From Pomphorhynchus laevis (lineage: Eukaryota > Acanthocephala > Palaeacanthocephala > Echinorhynchida > Pomphorhynchidae), in the NCBI GenBank assembly GCA_012934845.2, contig WNNJ02003480.1, positions 1-64,000 on the forward strand: DNA of 64,000 bases, written 5' to 3'. Under the pieces are notes generated by a model that searched no databases, was not told where the DNA came from, and worked only from the letters and a program-made list of their open reading frames with translations. Below are positions 1 through 11,200 of this stretch, piece after piece. Within the stretch, counting starts at the first letter, position 1, and every line of letters starts with the position of its first letter. A program made the translations under genes and the position numbers.

Positions 1-371
1 AGTATTAAAATTAAAAACAAATTAAAATAATTGTAAAAGACAATTCACTTAAATTCATAGGGAAAATTAAAAACACTTTTTTATAAAAATTCAAACTTTG
101 CCGAAATATACAACTGTGAATGACATCGGGCACAAGTTTGAGATCCAGATTTAATTATTTTATAAAATGACGCAAGTATTCAGACGACTACTAAGAATTA
201 ACATAAAAAGTATCAAAATTAATTATGTGAACAAAATTAATTAATTTTTATTAAAAAATTAATTAATGAAATTTAATTATTTATTTAATTATGTGCACAA
301 CATTTCAATAATTAAAGCAAATAATTAATTGTTTTCATGATCACAAGCTGCTGGAGCTTTAATCTAATTAC

Positions 372-505
372 TTGACCGTTATCTTTAGTCTCACTCATGT
401 TTTCACTTTGTTCGCCTTTGATCCGTATTTTATTTGATCTCTTCCAATTATAAAGAGCATCTGCAAATTCTTTATTCTCAAACTGATATATTTGCTTTTC
501 AGCTT
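372..505 (-). CDS. Gene C, internal exon (unidentified protein)
   Basis: A minus-strand open stretch of 44 codons is bounded by a good acceptor (pyrimidine-rich tract ending TTTATAG at 506-507) and a donor GTAATT below 372. It enters with one base already read and leaves in phase 0. The peptide begins EAEKQIYQFENKEFADAL and continues with basic and polar residues. The entry phase matches the exit phase of the exon at 2216-2320, so the split codon becomes GAA (Glu). Base composition is clearly richer in G and C than the surrounding intron. The protein is not recognised. The next exon would lie beyond the left edge of the window. Confidence 0.55.
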
Positions 506-525
506 CTATAAACATAAAAATGATT

Positions 526-2205
526 CGAAGCTTTAAACGTTTCAGTCAAATAATCGAAGAAAATTACAGCAAATTGTTTTTTAATAAAGTTAAATCTTAT
601 CGTTTTTAAATGCTACTGGTTAATATTTATAATTATTAAGTTATAAATAATTTAATTAATTATTTATTGTTAGTAAAGATTATGTTGGTATATTATGCTA
701 ATGCTTTCGATATTAGTCATTTAAATATAAAATATAATATCTTTGTAGATGTAATATTCGAATAAACTCATATATTCAAAATTATAACACTGAATTGAAA
801 TATCTTTATTTAATTTTCATTAATTTAATTTACTTTAATTTAAACAATTACATAAAATGTTATCAATTTATACTTAAAGAAATATTAATTTAAATAAATA
901 TATTTTATGAATTAAATAAATTTTTTTTATTCATTTAATTCGATGAAAATTAAATAGTATTAATTTTATTTCGTTGTTTATTAACCTAAATTTTAACATA
1001 TAAATTAATTTAGAAATCCATTTAAAACAAATTAATGATCGAAAAAGAAGATTTTCATATTTCGTTGACTACTGTCGACATCATAATTATAAAACTGTAC
1101 ATTTGTAATACATTTATATTTTAAATTTATATAAATGAATGCAATTATATATGAAACATTACTTATTACATATCGTAAATTTATCATGTACCTACAATTT
1201 AATAAATTGTTACTAAGATTTACATTTATAAACTAAAATATTACATTAATATTAAAATATTAATATTAAATTGATAATATTAATAAAATGTTATCAATTA
1301 ATACTTAAAAATAAACGCTAATTTAAATAAATATATTTTATAAAAATTAATATATTTATTATTCTAGAGACAGCTTGATATACATTTTTATTTTAAACCG
1401 TCTTATATAATTTCATTCAACAAATATAATACCTTCATGATAAAATGATAATAACACAATTTTAAATTGATAAAAATTAACATGTTAAATTTCTGTTTTA
1501 TTTATCTGTATTTTATAATATTTATAAAAATATATTGTATAAATTCATTTATTTTGTTGCTCTTTTACTTATATTCTTACTGCGTTTTAAACTAACACAA
1601 AAAATTATATAAAAAGTATAATATATTATGATATCAATATTAATATAATAAAATAAACCTGTATTAATTTATATAAAATAATTAATGCTATTATATTCAT
1701 TATAATCTGAGCTAGTTTTTAAACTGTTGCCATATTTCAATGATAACAATAAAATCAGTGGCAACAATAAATTATAAATAGAATATTTATTTCATACAAT
1801 TATAGAATAAATTAATAGAATAAAATTATTCAATTTTAAACTGATGTTATACTAGTATTGTTACCCTCGTATTCAGGACTTCTGTCTATTTTGTATAATC
1901 CATTATATGAAGTATACAGCCTGATACGATTTTAAATTTTTTCGAAATTTAAAAATTTTATATTTTCTATATTTACGGTTATTTTACCCTCAATTACATT
2001 TAAAGCAATTTGTACAGATTCCATGTAAGAAGAAAATTATCAAGATCATAAACGTAAAAGATACACTTCGAGTCACTATGCATATTATAGTATTATATAT
2101 AATAAATAATATAATATTTAATATAATATATTACTAATATATTATATATAATTTACATATAATATATGTAATTTAATATGCATTTTTATATTCTTAAAAT
2201 AAAAG
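526..2205. other. AT-rich intron of gene C
   Basis: This stretch is extremely AT-rich, with short A/T runs and small inverted repeats. I see no exon, RNA gene or transposon that can be supported in it. Given the phase match of the flanking exons it is most simply an intron. Confidence 0.5.
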
Positions 2206-2215
2206 TCGAAGTTAC

Positions 2216-2320
2216 CTTGATAAGTAAATATATTAATTTCTAAAATCGGTAAAATCACGTGATATCTTCTTAGATCGTAGACGTTCCACAATTTTTCAGT
2301 GATTTCAATAGCTGCAGATT
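2216..2320 (-). CDS. Gene C, upstream exon (unidentified protein)
   Basis: The minus-strand exon has acceptor CTTATTAATTAAG above 2320 and donor CAAG|GTAACTTC below 2216. It enters and leaves in phase 1 and encodes 34 whole codons containing EKLWNVYDLRRYHVILPILE, a well-formed amphipathic stretch quite unlike translated intron. The exit phase fits the exon at 372-505. Gene C lies downstream of the stop codon of gene A on the same strand; its earlier exons would fall between 2.3 and 7.3 kb, where old transposons dominate and I could not find one. It could instead belong to an alternative transcript of gene A. Confidence 0.55.
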
Positions 2321-2394
2321 CTTAATTAATAAGAAAGGAATTAATGACTACGTAATTATCCGCACTATTTGCACTCCATTTTCGTGATAAAACA

Positions 2395-2830
2395 GAATGC
2401 ATTGAATTGAATTGCATAAGAATTGCCAAAATATGTAACGATATTGGCTTTCTTCAAAAGAAAGCCAATATAGTCAAACAGAGAAATACAATCATCCATA
2501 CCATCAAAGAGAATAGTAAAATATAAATCAATGCAATAATATTAAAAATAAATTTAAAATCATTAGCGGAAAATTGTTATGGATGGATTATAAATAATAT
2601 ACTTTGTATTAGAATAAGATACTATATAATAAAATTTCATCATATGAAATACATCCTTAACACGTATTTGGCCCAACTGCTATGTTGGGTCGAGGAGTTA
2701 GGGGCAGAAACCTGACAGCACAGCAGTTCCTCCTGATGACCTCTAATATTTATTATGATACAACGTATGTTATTTAAATTGTATGTATGGTCTATATATT
2801 TAAATTGTATAAAATCTTATATAATTATAA
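2395..2830 (+). mobile_element. Penelope-like element, 3' end plus tail
   Basis: The sequence matches the last part of the PLE at 56.4-58.7 kb: the stretch encoding RIA-ICNDIGFLQ, the terminal GKFLWMDNK-like coding end, then the non-coding tail with the block GAAACCTGA...CAGCAGTTCCTCCTGATGACCTCTAAT. The tail contains a CCCAA...TTGGG hairpin around 2671-2690. This is a truncated, decayed copy; only the 3' part is present. Confidence 0.75.
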
Positions 2831-3179
2831 TAGACTAAACTATATATGCGGAGGTTACGAAGGTAGTGAAATCCACATGTAATTTTATTACAAAAATACT
2901 AACATTACGTTTGTCAATATCATATTGCTAGTAAGGTTATGTTTATATTGTTAATTATCAATTAACAGTAACTAATTTTATTACAATCAATTACAATTAA
3001 TTCTATAATTTTACAAAATTATAATTATAATTAATAATTAATTTTTTAAGTGTGGAATATTATTGTTTAATACAACATTGGTTACCCGCAAATGGGTTCT
3101 ATATTAATAATCTTAATAATTTTATATTAATTTAATTTACAATAAAAAAGAAAAAAATCATTGTGCGATTTGCATTTCA

Positions 3180-4130
3180 ATGTCTACGACCGAATATACC
3201 GGTGCATTGAGTTTGGACCGTGGTGCTCGGAAATATTGTGATATCGACGTTGCTAGAACAATTCCAATTTTCGTGCGGAGCCACGTACGTAACATTGAAA
3301 AATTCAGACCTGTGTTTATCGATGATCTTTGTCGCTAGCACACGTAGAGTTGCGTTTGCTGCTCTGCTTGCACCACTGGTCGACGCAAATACTAGTGGGC
3401 AGAATGAGCTGTGGTCAACTTCTCGTATCCTTTCTTCGTACTTGCTTCGCTCTCGTTGCTTATGATATTCGAAGCACGAAGCCGACGATCGCGAATTATA
3501 GGATTGAGCTCATTCGTTGAAAATGTATACGTCAAAAAAACGTACGTTCAATCCTACCACCGAGCAATTCATGCACACGATATCAGGGCATGCGTCTGGT
3601 CTTCGAGTTGTCGAGTCATTTCCGAAACTTATTGCGTCAGGAACGCCAAATAGACTTGGCTCAGTGGCGACTCAAGAATACACGCCTGTGAGTACCTTGG
3701 ATACAAGATCGCGAACCTGCATAGCAATGCATGAACAGTATTAAAATCCTCCCCCCATATACATTTGTTTGGTATCTTAGATGGGGTCCATCCCTACCTC
3801 ACATATATTGCGCCACGAAACACTGTTCTGGTCATATGTAGTCCGTAATCATCAAGTGGCCGAGATGTTAACCAATTGGATTCTCCTTTATTGAGGCATA
3901 TTCCAGGAGACGACTTATGTTCGATCTGTCTAACTCGAGTGGCAATCGAGCGAGCTTGTTCCGATTGAAGTTGGTCGACCTTATTTGATCCGTTGCGTCT
4001 GATTGCACTTGTTCACGAATGAAGAGCGATTTTATTGTATCGAATGGACTACACAATTGCTTTGAAGATTCATAATCATCTTGGGAGGCAACAACGGGAT
4101 GTTTGATTCCATGTCCGACAATATGAGGAG
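3180..4130 (-). mobile_element. Fossil C-terminal part of an RT-bearing retroelement
   Basis: On the minus strand this island of higher GC reads as the C-terminal region of a retroelement protein family that I know from many invertebrates. Landmarks in order are WLTSRPLDDYG, an RYGW-type stretch with a CxCG-like zinc motif and HALLC, an FDVR/YVFN-like strand, EERIREV, and FCPLVFASTSGASRAANATL. The order and spacing match the family. The copy is broken in several places and clearly old. The same family reappears as an RT segment at the right edge of the window. Its class (non-LTR or other) is not settled from the sequence. Confidence 0.6.
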
Positions 4131-4559
4131 GACTAATTATTAATTATAATTATAACAATTATAATATAATTATATTTTTCATAATTAAAATTATTAGTTA
4201 TATAATTTTATTAGACGTAGTTGCGTGCAAGTCTTTGATTAGATTGTTGTATCGATCACTCATTATAGACTTGCGAAATACAGTTTGAATCGTTTTTATT
4301 GGAGCTTTCGACCAAACGGTCCTTGTCAACAGATAAAAAAATCGATTTTTAATTCGTTCTTATTATACAACAGTGTAAAGTTAACAGTATATCGTCTAAC
4401 GATATTGATATAAAAATATTAATTTGCAGTTGAAATGTCTGGTTGCATATATTTCTTTCAATCAATCTCCCATTTAGCATTATGGGAATTGATACTTTGA
4501 TTTAATAGCGGTGCACTTACTCTCTGTATTCTAATCCATAATATATTTTTAATATATCA

Positions 4560-5860
4560 AATACATGATATTTTTTGAAACATATTTAAAACTAGGTTAC
4601 TATAACAATAAAATCAAACAGAAAATAATAAAATATATAAATCAACACAATAACATTAAAATTGTTATTTTTTATTTAACTCATAAATATTGACTTCAAT
4701 GTCAATTTCGGATTTTAATTATTTATAACTTATAATTTTTTATTATTTTATTTTTATTTGACAAAATTTAAAATCATTAGCGGAAACTTTTTATAGATAA
4801 CAAAAAGTTTAATTATAATTTAAATTATAATTTTGCAATTCATGAGTTAATTGATTACAACATCAAATACTAATCATTTAAAGCCAGTATATTGAAAATA
4901 ATTTCTAGTTTTAAAGTATGTAAAACTTTGTAATGATGTTGGCTTTCTTCAAAATCATTTAAATAATTTAATAGATACATATTTTAAACTAGGTTACTAT
5001 AAAAATAACATCAAGCAGAAAATAGTAAAATATATAAATCAACAAAATATTATTAAACGTAAATTTTAACTATTAAGCGGAAAAATATTTATAGATGGAT
5101 AATAAATAATATACCTTATATTAGAATAAAATTACTAAATAATCAAATTTCATTCGAGAAAATACGTCATTACCATGTATAATGACTTAAATACACCATT
5201 AGCATTTATAATTCGTTATAAAATGACTTAAATTCTTCCTGTGGTAAGCTGGTTAATAGCGAAAGCTAAAATACAAGCAGCTAAGTTGGGTCGAGGAATT
5301 ACGACCTAAACAAAGTGACATAGCAGTTCTTCCAGACTACGTCTATCCCATATATTGATACATCCTCTGCTTTTTAATAGTCAATTTATAAAAATTGATT
5401 TTTATTTTAAATTTTATATTTAAATTTAAACTTGATATGCGTGATATGAAATCTTAGATAAAATTATTAAAAAATCGAAAATTATATAAATCAGCAAAAT
5501 GTTGTTACCAATAAATTTAAACTCATACGCGCAAAATGTATATAAATGAATTGCAAATAATATACTCTGTATTATAATGAGATACACTAGGTAATCAAAT
5601 TTAATCAGAGGAAATGTATCATTGGAATGTATTTGATTTCGTTACTTTGTTAGTTTGAGGAATAAGAAAAGAAACATGATAATAACACAGTTATCTTCAA
5701 TGACCTCTAATCTTTATTTTAACACATCGACTGTTATTTATTAGTACATTCGTAAAAAATGATTTTTATTTTAAATTTCAATTTTAACTTTATATAATTT
5801 ATATAAAATATTATATAACAAATATTTGTTATTTATAATTATATGACATAATATAATATT
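4560..5860 (+). mobile_element. Cluster of decayed Penelope-like 3' ends and tails
   Basis: At least three overlapping PLE 3' relics lie here: about 4560-4660, 4900-5170 (NDVGFLQ-like through the coding end and the tail start) and 5460-5640. Two copies of the tail follow, at about 5255-5410 and 5645-5800, each with the TTGGGTCGAGGA or GAGGAAT block, the AGCAGTT block and the AGTCAAT...ATTGA(T/C)T hairpin. The order of pieces suggests repeated insertion or tandem duplication of truncated copies. None codes for protein. Confidence 0.65.
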
Positions 5861-5889
5861 AACATTAACTTAAATAAACAAATTAAAAA

Positions 5890-7030
5890 ATTTGTTCTTT
5901 GCTTCACTGATAGAGAGGTTGGGTTTCGGAGACAGTGCACAGGAGAGACGTGACCAAGTATCACGGTCAAGAGTAGCCGACCATACTTCCCTTTCAGATA
6001 GTTCTAAGCGTTCCTAGGCGATATGGAGAGTTTGATCTTTCCATTTAAACCGAGGTCTGACTTGAGGTCTATGTTCAGAAAGTCTAGTCTAAAGCACTTC
6101 AAAAAGAAGACGCCGCTTTACCATACTCTAAATGTTTCCTGTTGACTTCGTTCAACGAAGTCAGCAGGACACATTCTACCCCAGCTGAGTTCGTTTAGCG
6201 TGAAAGAGCAGTGACTTTACAACAAGATTCTTTGGATTACCGAGCTTCGAAATATATCTCTAAGGCTGAAGAGGGCCATATCATGAAAAAACCTAATTTC
6301 GCTTAAATATACTCGAAATTTAGTCATTTCGGTTATGATATAAAGTTCATGCCCATTGATGAGGATAGGTAAGAAGACTGGGCGATAAATTTAAAGTTCT
6401 CATGAAGGCTTAGCTCTATATTTTCCACAACTTATCTTCGTGAATAACCCATTACTACGTTAGCTACACAAATCTGCCTATCAATCTCCCTATTATTCCC
6501 ACCATCACTCGAGACAAGAGGCTCAAATACTTAAACTATTCCAAGTACAGTAAGACCTTATTACTAATTCGTATCGACGATGCTACCTTGTTCCGAGCGG
6601 AGCACATCGAGAAAGTTTTGGATTTGCTAACTTACATACTGACCACTTGATATGCCCTTGTAAATCGATCCAGCAAGCATTGAGCTCATTAGTGTCCGAG
6701 GACAGCAAGACAATATCGTCTGCGAAGAGTACAGATGATATCCTCATGAGTCCAAACTGAAGAAAAACTCTCACAAAACGGTCCGTCTCGAAATTTTACT
6801 TATGTAAACAAGAAACAAAAGTGAAGACAATGGACAGCCCTGATGGAGTCCGACACCTAAGGAAATGACTCAGACTTACTGAAAAAAATATGAACACAAC
6901 TCGCACTAAGTTCGTACATAGAGGCCACAGCTTCACTGAGGTAGTGCGGAACATAGTGCTCCTTAAGTATCTCCCACAACCTATCTCTTGATACCTAGTC
7001 GAATGCCTTTTACAAATACACAAAAGACGT
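5890..7030 (-). mobile_element. LINE relic with LFADDIVLLSS reverse transcriptase motif
   Basis: Minus-strand reading gives, in order, a KAFD-V--D-LWEIL stretch and MYELSAS (about 7040-6900), a short loop like G--QGCPLS, then SVLFADDIVLLSSDTNEL (about 6740-6680), the catalytic YADD-type motif of a reverse transcriptase, and near 5950-6060 a C-terminal RWKDQ...DRDTWSRLS stretch common at the end of such polyproteins. The frame changes several times and in-frame stops are present, so this is a dead copy. It differs from both the CR1 element at 17-21 kb and the family at 52-56 kb. Confidence 0.7.
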
Positions 7031-7276
7031 GTATAGGCGTGTATAAGACGTGTATAATAAGACCCTTAATGCTAAATACGTGACTTCCGCTCATTTCTAG
7101 CTGATTTTTGGTGGTAGGAGTCACCGAAATTTTTTGTAAATTTAAAATATTACGCTGGGCTCTAAATTCTCATATCTTTTAATAATAAAATTAAATACAT
7201 GTTTGCATAAAATAAAAATTTCCAAATCTATTTTAATTTATGTTATTTTTTTGAATACTCATAAATTCTTGACAGA

Positions 7277-8275
7277 TTACAACCAACCTATATGTGCGCA
7301 ATTTACGAACTTATTAGGTAAACTGAAATCAAGGCATTCTGTCCAGTGATAGCATATTGCTCCATTTGCTCCAAATAAACGCTGACAATCGAAACTATCA
7401 ATTTGATCGCTGGTAACCTCATGTGATGTATTTTCGTAGCATTCGACATAGTCTACCGTCAGATCGTCACCTTTCGCGTTTCTGCATCTTTCTACCAGAA
7501 TATCAAGGTCCTGCTTTCGTCGATTGATTATTTGCCAAGAATATGAGCTCTGAAGTATTTTCATTTGTTTATTGTCTAATGTGTTTTTGATTTCGTAGTT
7601 AAACGGAGGATTGAACAATCTTTGATAGTTAGAAACACTTTGTTGTGATGGTGTTCGTCTAAGGCGATGATCCAATTGATATAAGACCTCGGCCTTTGAT
7701 GATGGATTTGTTATTTCTTTCGATGATAATAACGGTAAGTCATTTTCAATTTCTTGAAATTCACCATAAAATTCTTCTAACTGGTATTCATCGCTCAACA
7801 TACTATCAGTCGATATTATACTTTCACCGTCTATATTTTCGTAACTCCGAGATGAACTATCATCGTTTAGCGTTAGCTCATAGTCGACTAGTTTATCACA
7901 TGCAAATTGCCACAGATGTGCAAAATCGTTGTTTGTCGTGTTAGCGTCTGTTAGATCGGAACTGTCCTTATCAGTGGCATTATTTTTAGCAGTTGCGGTT
8001 CCGTCAATCGATTTATACAACGAATGAGTTGATAGTTTATTGGCTTCTCTCTGCTTAGAATAATTCTCATATGAAAGGACATTTCGTAGATCATCAAGAG
8101 TATTGACATCAAATAGAAAACTATTTTGTAATTGCAAATCGTCCAGGTGTTCTTTGTAATCCTCGTCCCTCGTAATAAATTCACTGCTGGAATATGCGGG
8201 TTGTGTTGACTTATAAGATTGTCCTGAAGATTCGAGATTAGCTCGATTGACAACACTTGCTTTGGAGTCAATATT
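7277..8275 (-). CDS. Gene A, terminal exon (332 codons and stop)
   Basis: This is the longest open host exon in the window: 999 bp, in phase 0 from the acceptor TTTATACTTAG. No ATG is required because the frame continues across the splice site. The product is hydrophilic and acidic, with segments such as DDSSSRSYENIDGESIISTD, QLEEFYGEFQEIENDLPLL and a more structured end containing SSYSWQIINRRKQDLDILVE and a few Cys near the C-terminus. There is no signal peptide or membrane segment. Codon use is balanced compared with the AT-rich flanks. The protein family is not recognised. Confidence 0.75.
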   Translation of the reverse strand, partial: NIDSKASVVNRANLESSGQSYKSTQPAYSSSEFITRDEDYKEHLDDLQLQNSFLFDVNTLDDLRNVLSYENYSKQREANKLSTHSLYKSIDGTATAKNNATDKDSSDLTDANTTNNDFAHLWQFACDKLVDYELTLNDDSSSRSYENIDGESIISTDSMLSDEYQLEEFYGEFQEIENDLPLLSSKEITNPSSKAEVLYQLDHRLRRTPSQQSVSNYQRLFNPPFNYEIKNTLDNKQMKILQSSYSWQIINRRKQDLDILVERCRNAKGDDLTVDYVECYENTSHEVTSDQIDSFDCQRLFGANGAICYHWTECLDFSLPNKFVNCAHIGWL

Positions 8276-11200
8276 CTAAGTATAAATAATTAAACGAAAT
8301 AGTATTTGTAAATTTTCCGATTGTGTATTTAAGACATGTTACGTAGAATATTGAACATTACGTTTACTTGGTAATAATTGCAATATTATTAAATATTATA
8401 ATATATTACAATATTAGAGGAATATGGGCTGAAACCTGCTAACATAGCAGTGGGCTGAAACCTGATAACATAGCAGTTTATCCTGATCACCTCTAATCCA
8501 TATTCTGATACATCGTCTGTTATTTATTTTATGTTGTTTATCTTTATTTTATTATCGTATGTTTTTATTAGTCAATTCATAAAAATTGACTTTTATTTCA
8601 AATTTATCTTTATTTTTTAAATTTCAATTTTAAAATTTTATTTGATATAAATATAAATTGTATAAAATCTTATATAATTATTTACTAATCTTTATTTTAT
8701 TTATATATAGGATAAAATAAGTAAACTAAGTTTTTGATATTGGGTAGATGAGTAGTGGATGAAATCTGATAATATAGCAGTTCCTCCTGATGACCTCCAA
8801 TCCTTATTTGAATACATCGTATATTATTTATTAGTCAATTCATAAAAATTGACTTTTATTTTAAATTTTAATAATAATTTTATCGTCATATAAATATTAT
8901 TTATATAAAATCTTATATAATAATTTATTATTTATCTTTTTGTTTATTTATATATAGCATAAAATAGGTAGACTCAGTTAGCTGATATCATATAAGCTAC
9001 TCAAGAAATGAGACAATAATTTTTGGATTATTTCTTTAATCATGTTAGCAATGATTGATGCTACAAGCAATAACCGAGTTAAGTAATCAATTAACCTATA
9101 AACAGAAATTATAAAATCGAATATACGAATAAAACAAGGTTTATTCGTTTTTAATTATTTATCCGCTCTAATCATAATAATAAAACAACGCATATTATAT
9201 ATAATTCAATTTATAAAAATTTGATTTAAAAAATTCTTTCGCTATAAATTTGAATTATCGAAATCTTAAGATTAATCTTAATTCAATTTTATATTTATAC
9301 AAATTACACATATTCAGTTAACTGATCTGATTTATCGTTTTTTAGCCTTTACGGTTTATAGAGGTAAGGTGATATATGAAAATATCAGGAATAACTAAGC
9401 TGTACATGAAGGTATCACTAATTAAGTGTTACATTTATTGTATAAATTAAATTTTACTTGTTAACAAGTGCATAGAACAAGCGAGTTTCTTCTTCATCCA
9501 TAATTTAATCAAAATACCTTAAATCACTATATTTGACGTGGAATGCGATGAATACAACAAACAAAATGGCATAGCTTTAAGATAAAATGGCATAGCTTAT
9601 CTGAAGACACTCTGTCATTTATCCTGAATCATACACATTGTGTGAATATGTGATCAAATTAATATTTAATTTAAATAATATAATTTATATTTGTAAAGAT
9701 ACAATATTGATAATAAATGAAACACATCTGATAAAAGAAAATACCGAGCACATAAATCAACTGGTACTAATTTTGACTACTATTAAAGTATGTTTCCATT
9801 GTATTTGTTTGATTTACCATAATATATTATAGTTAAATGTAAAATATATTTTACATTTATGATTCAAAAATCTATTTACTATAAAACAATACCATTTCAT
9901 TTAACGCGTGGCCATATGCTGCATGATCAATTGCGTGTAATGAGCTCTGATAGTAGCTCAGTACTTGTTTCAAATATTGCTCAAGTACATCTATAAGGGA
10001 TAAATTTCGAAATATTCAAAATAAAAAGACATAGCAAACCTGTCTTCATAGGATGATCCGATATTTTACAGCGCTTAAATATGCTATTGTTTGAAAACGT
10101 ATCAATTGGAATTATGGTAATTTCACCATAGTATTTGATTGAGCTTGCATTGTCAAATTGCAATGGGTGATATATGATAAAGTCTGATGGTTGATCAGTG
10201 TCATTGCCATTTGAGTTATGGAAGTTATTTCTTAATGAGTAAAACATAACATTTAAATTTATAGATTGAAATAAATTTATAAATTAATTTGTCGATTAAT
10301 AAGTTGCATAGCCGATATCCGTAAAAATTAGATACAACGTTTTAGAAACAACTAAAAGATTACACAAAAGTCAAACAAAATTCTTCATCTAAATAATATG
10401 ATCTTATTAACGCTTTTTATCCCTCTTACTAAATTTACAAATTTTAACACTTTTTAAAGTTACTCACAGAAAAAATTAAAAGTTACTCACTTTAAAACCT
10501 TTTATTTTCTCTTTACTGACTTTTACAAAATTGCATCACTTTTACTTTTTTATATTCTCTTTACACCCTTTAACTCTATTTATTTTCTTAAGATCGTTTA
10601 ACTCCTCTTTACACTTATTAATTCCCTTTTGCATACTTTTAATCGACTAAACTCCGCTATAAACACTTTAACTCCCATTTACATCCTTCAATTTCCCTTT
10701 GCAGACCTAGCATTTGCATACCTTAACTCAATTTTATGCCCTTTAACTCAGCTTAACAAGCTTTACCTCACACTTTGCCCTATGTACAATTTAAAATTTA
10801 TATATTCTATATTTTAATAACATCGAGTTTCTGCATAGAAATGTAAAAAGAGGTGAACGACAAATATGTGATTAAAGAGTGTAAATTTGAAATCCTGATG
10901 GGGTCACTTAAGAAATCCTTATGCGGTCACTAAAATGGCTTGGAATTGGTCAACCAAAAACTTCAATTCTAATGAATACTTTAATGTGCTAATAGCGCAT
11001 TACTGAAATTTTAATAAAATTCACAAAATATTAAATCTATATTTAAAATTTATTTTAAATTTAAAATTATTTAAATTTAAAATTTATTTTAAATTTTAAT
11101 TTTATTCATAAATTTGTTCTTTTGGCCTCATTATGATTTCCGAAATCCCTAACATATTTTATTGGTATCTTTGCAAAAGGGTTTGTTTACTGCCTGTTTT

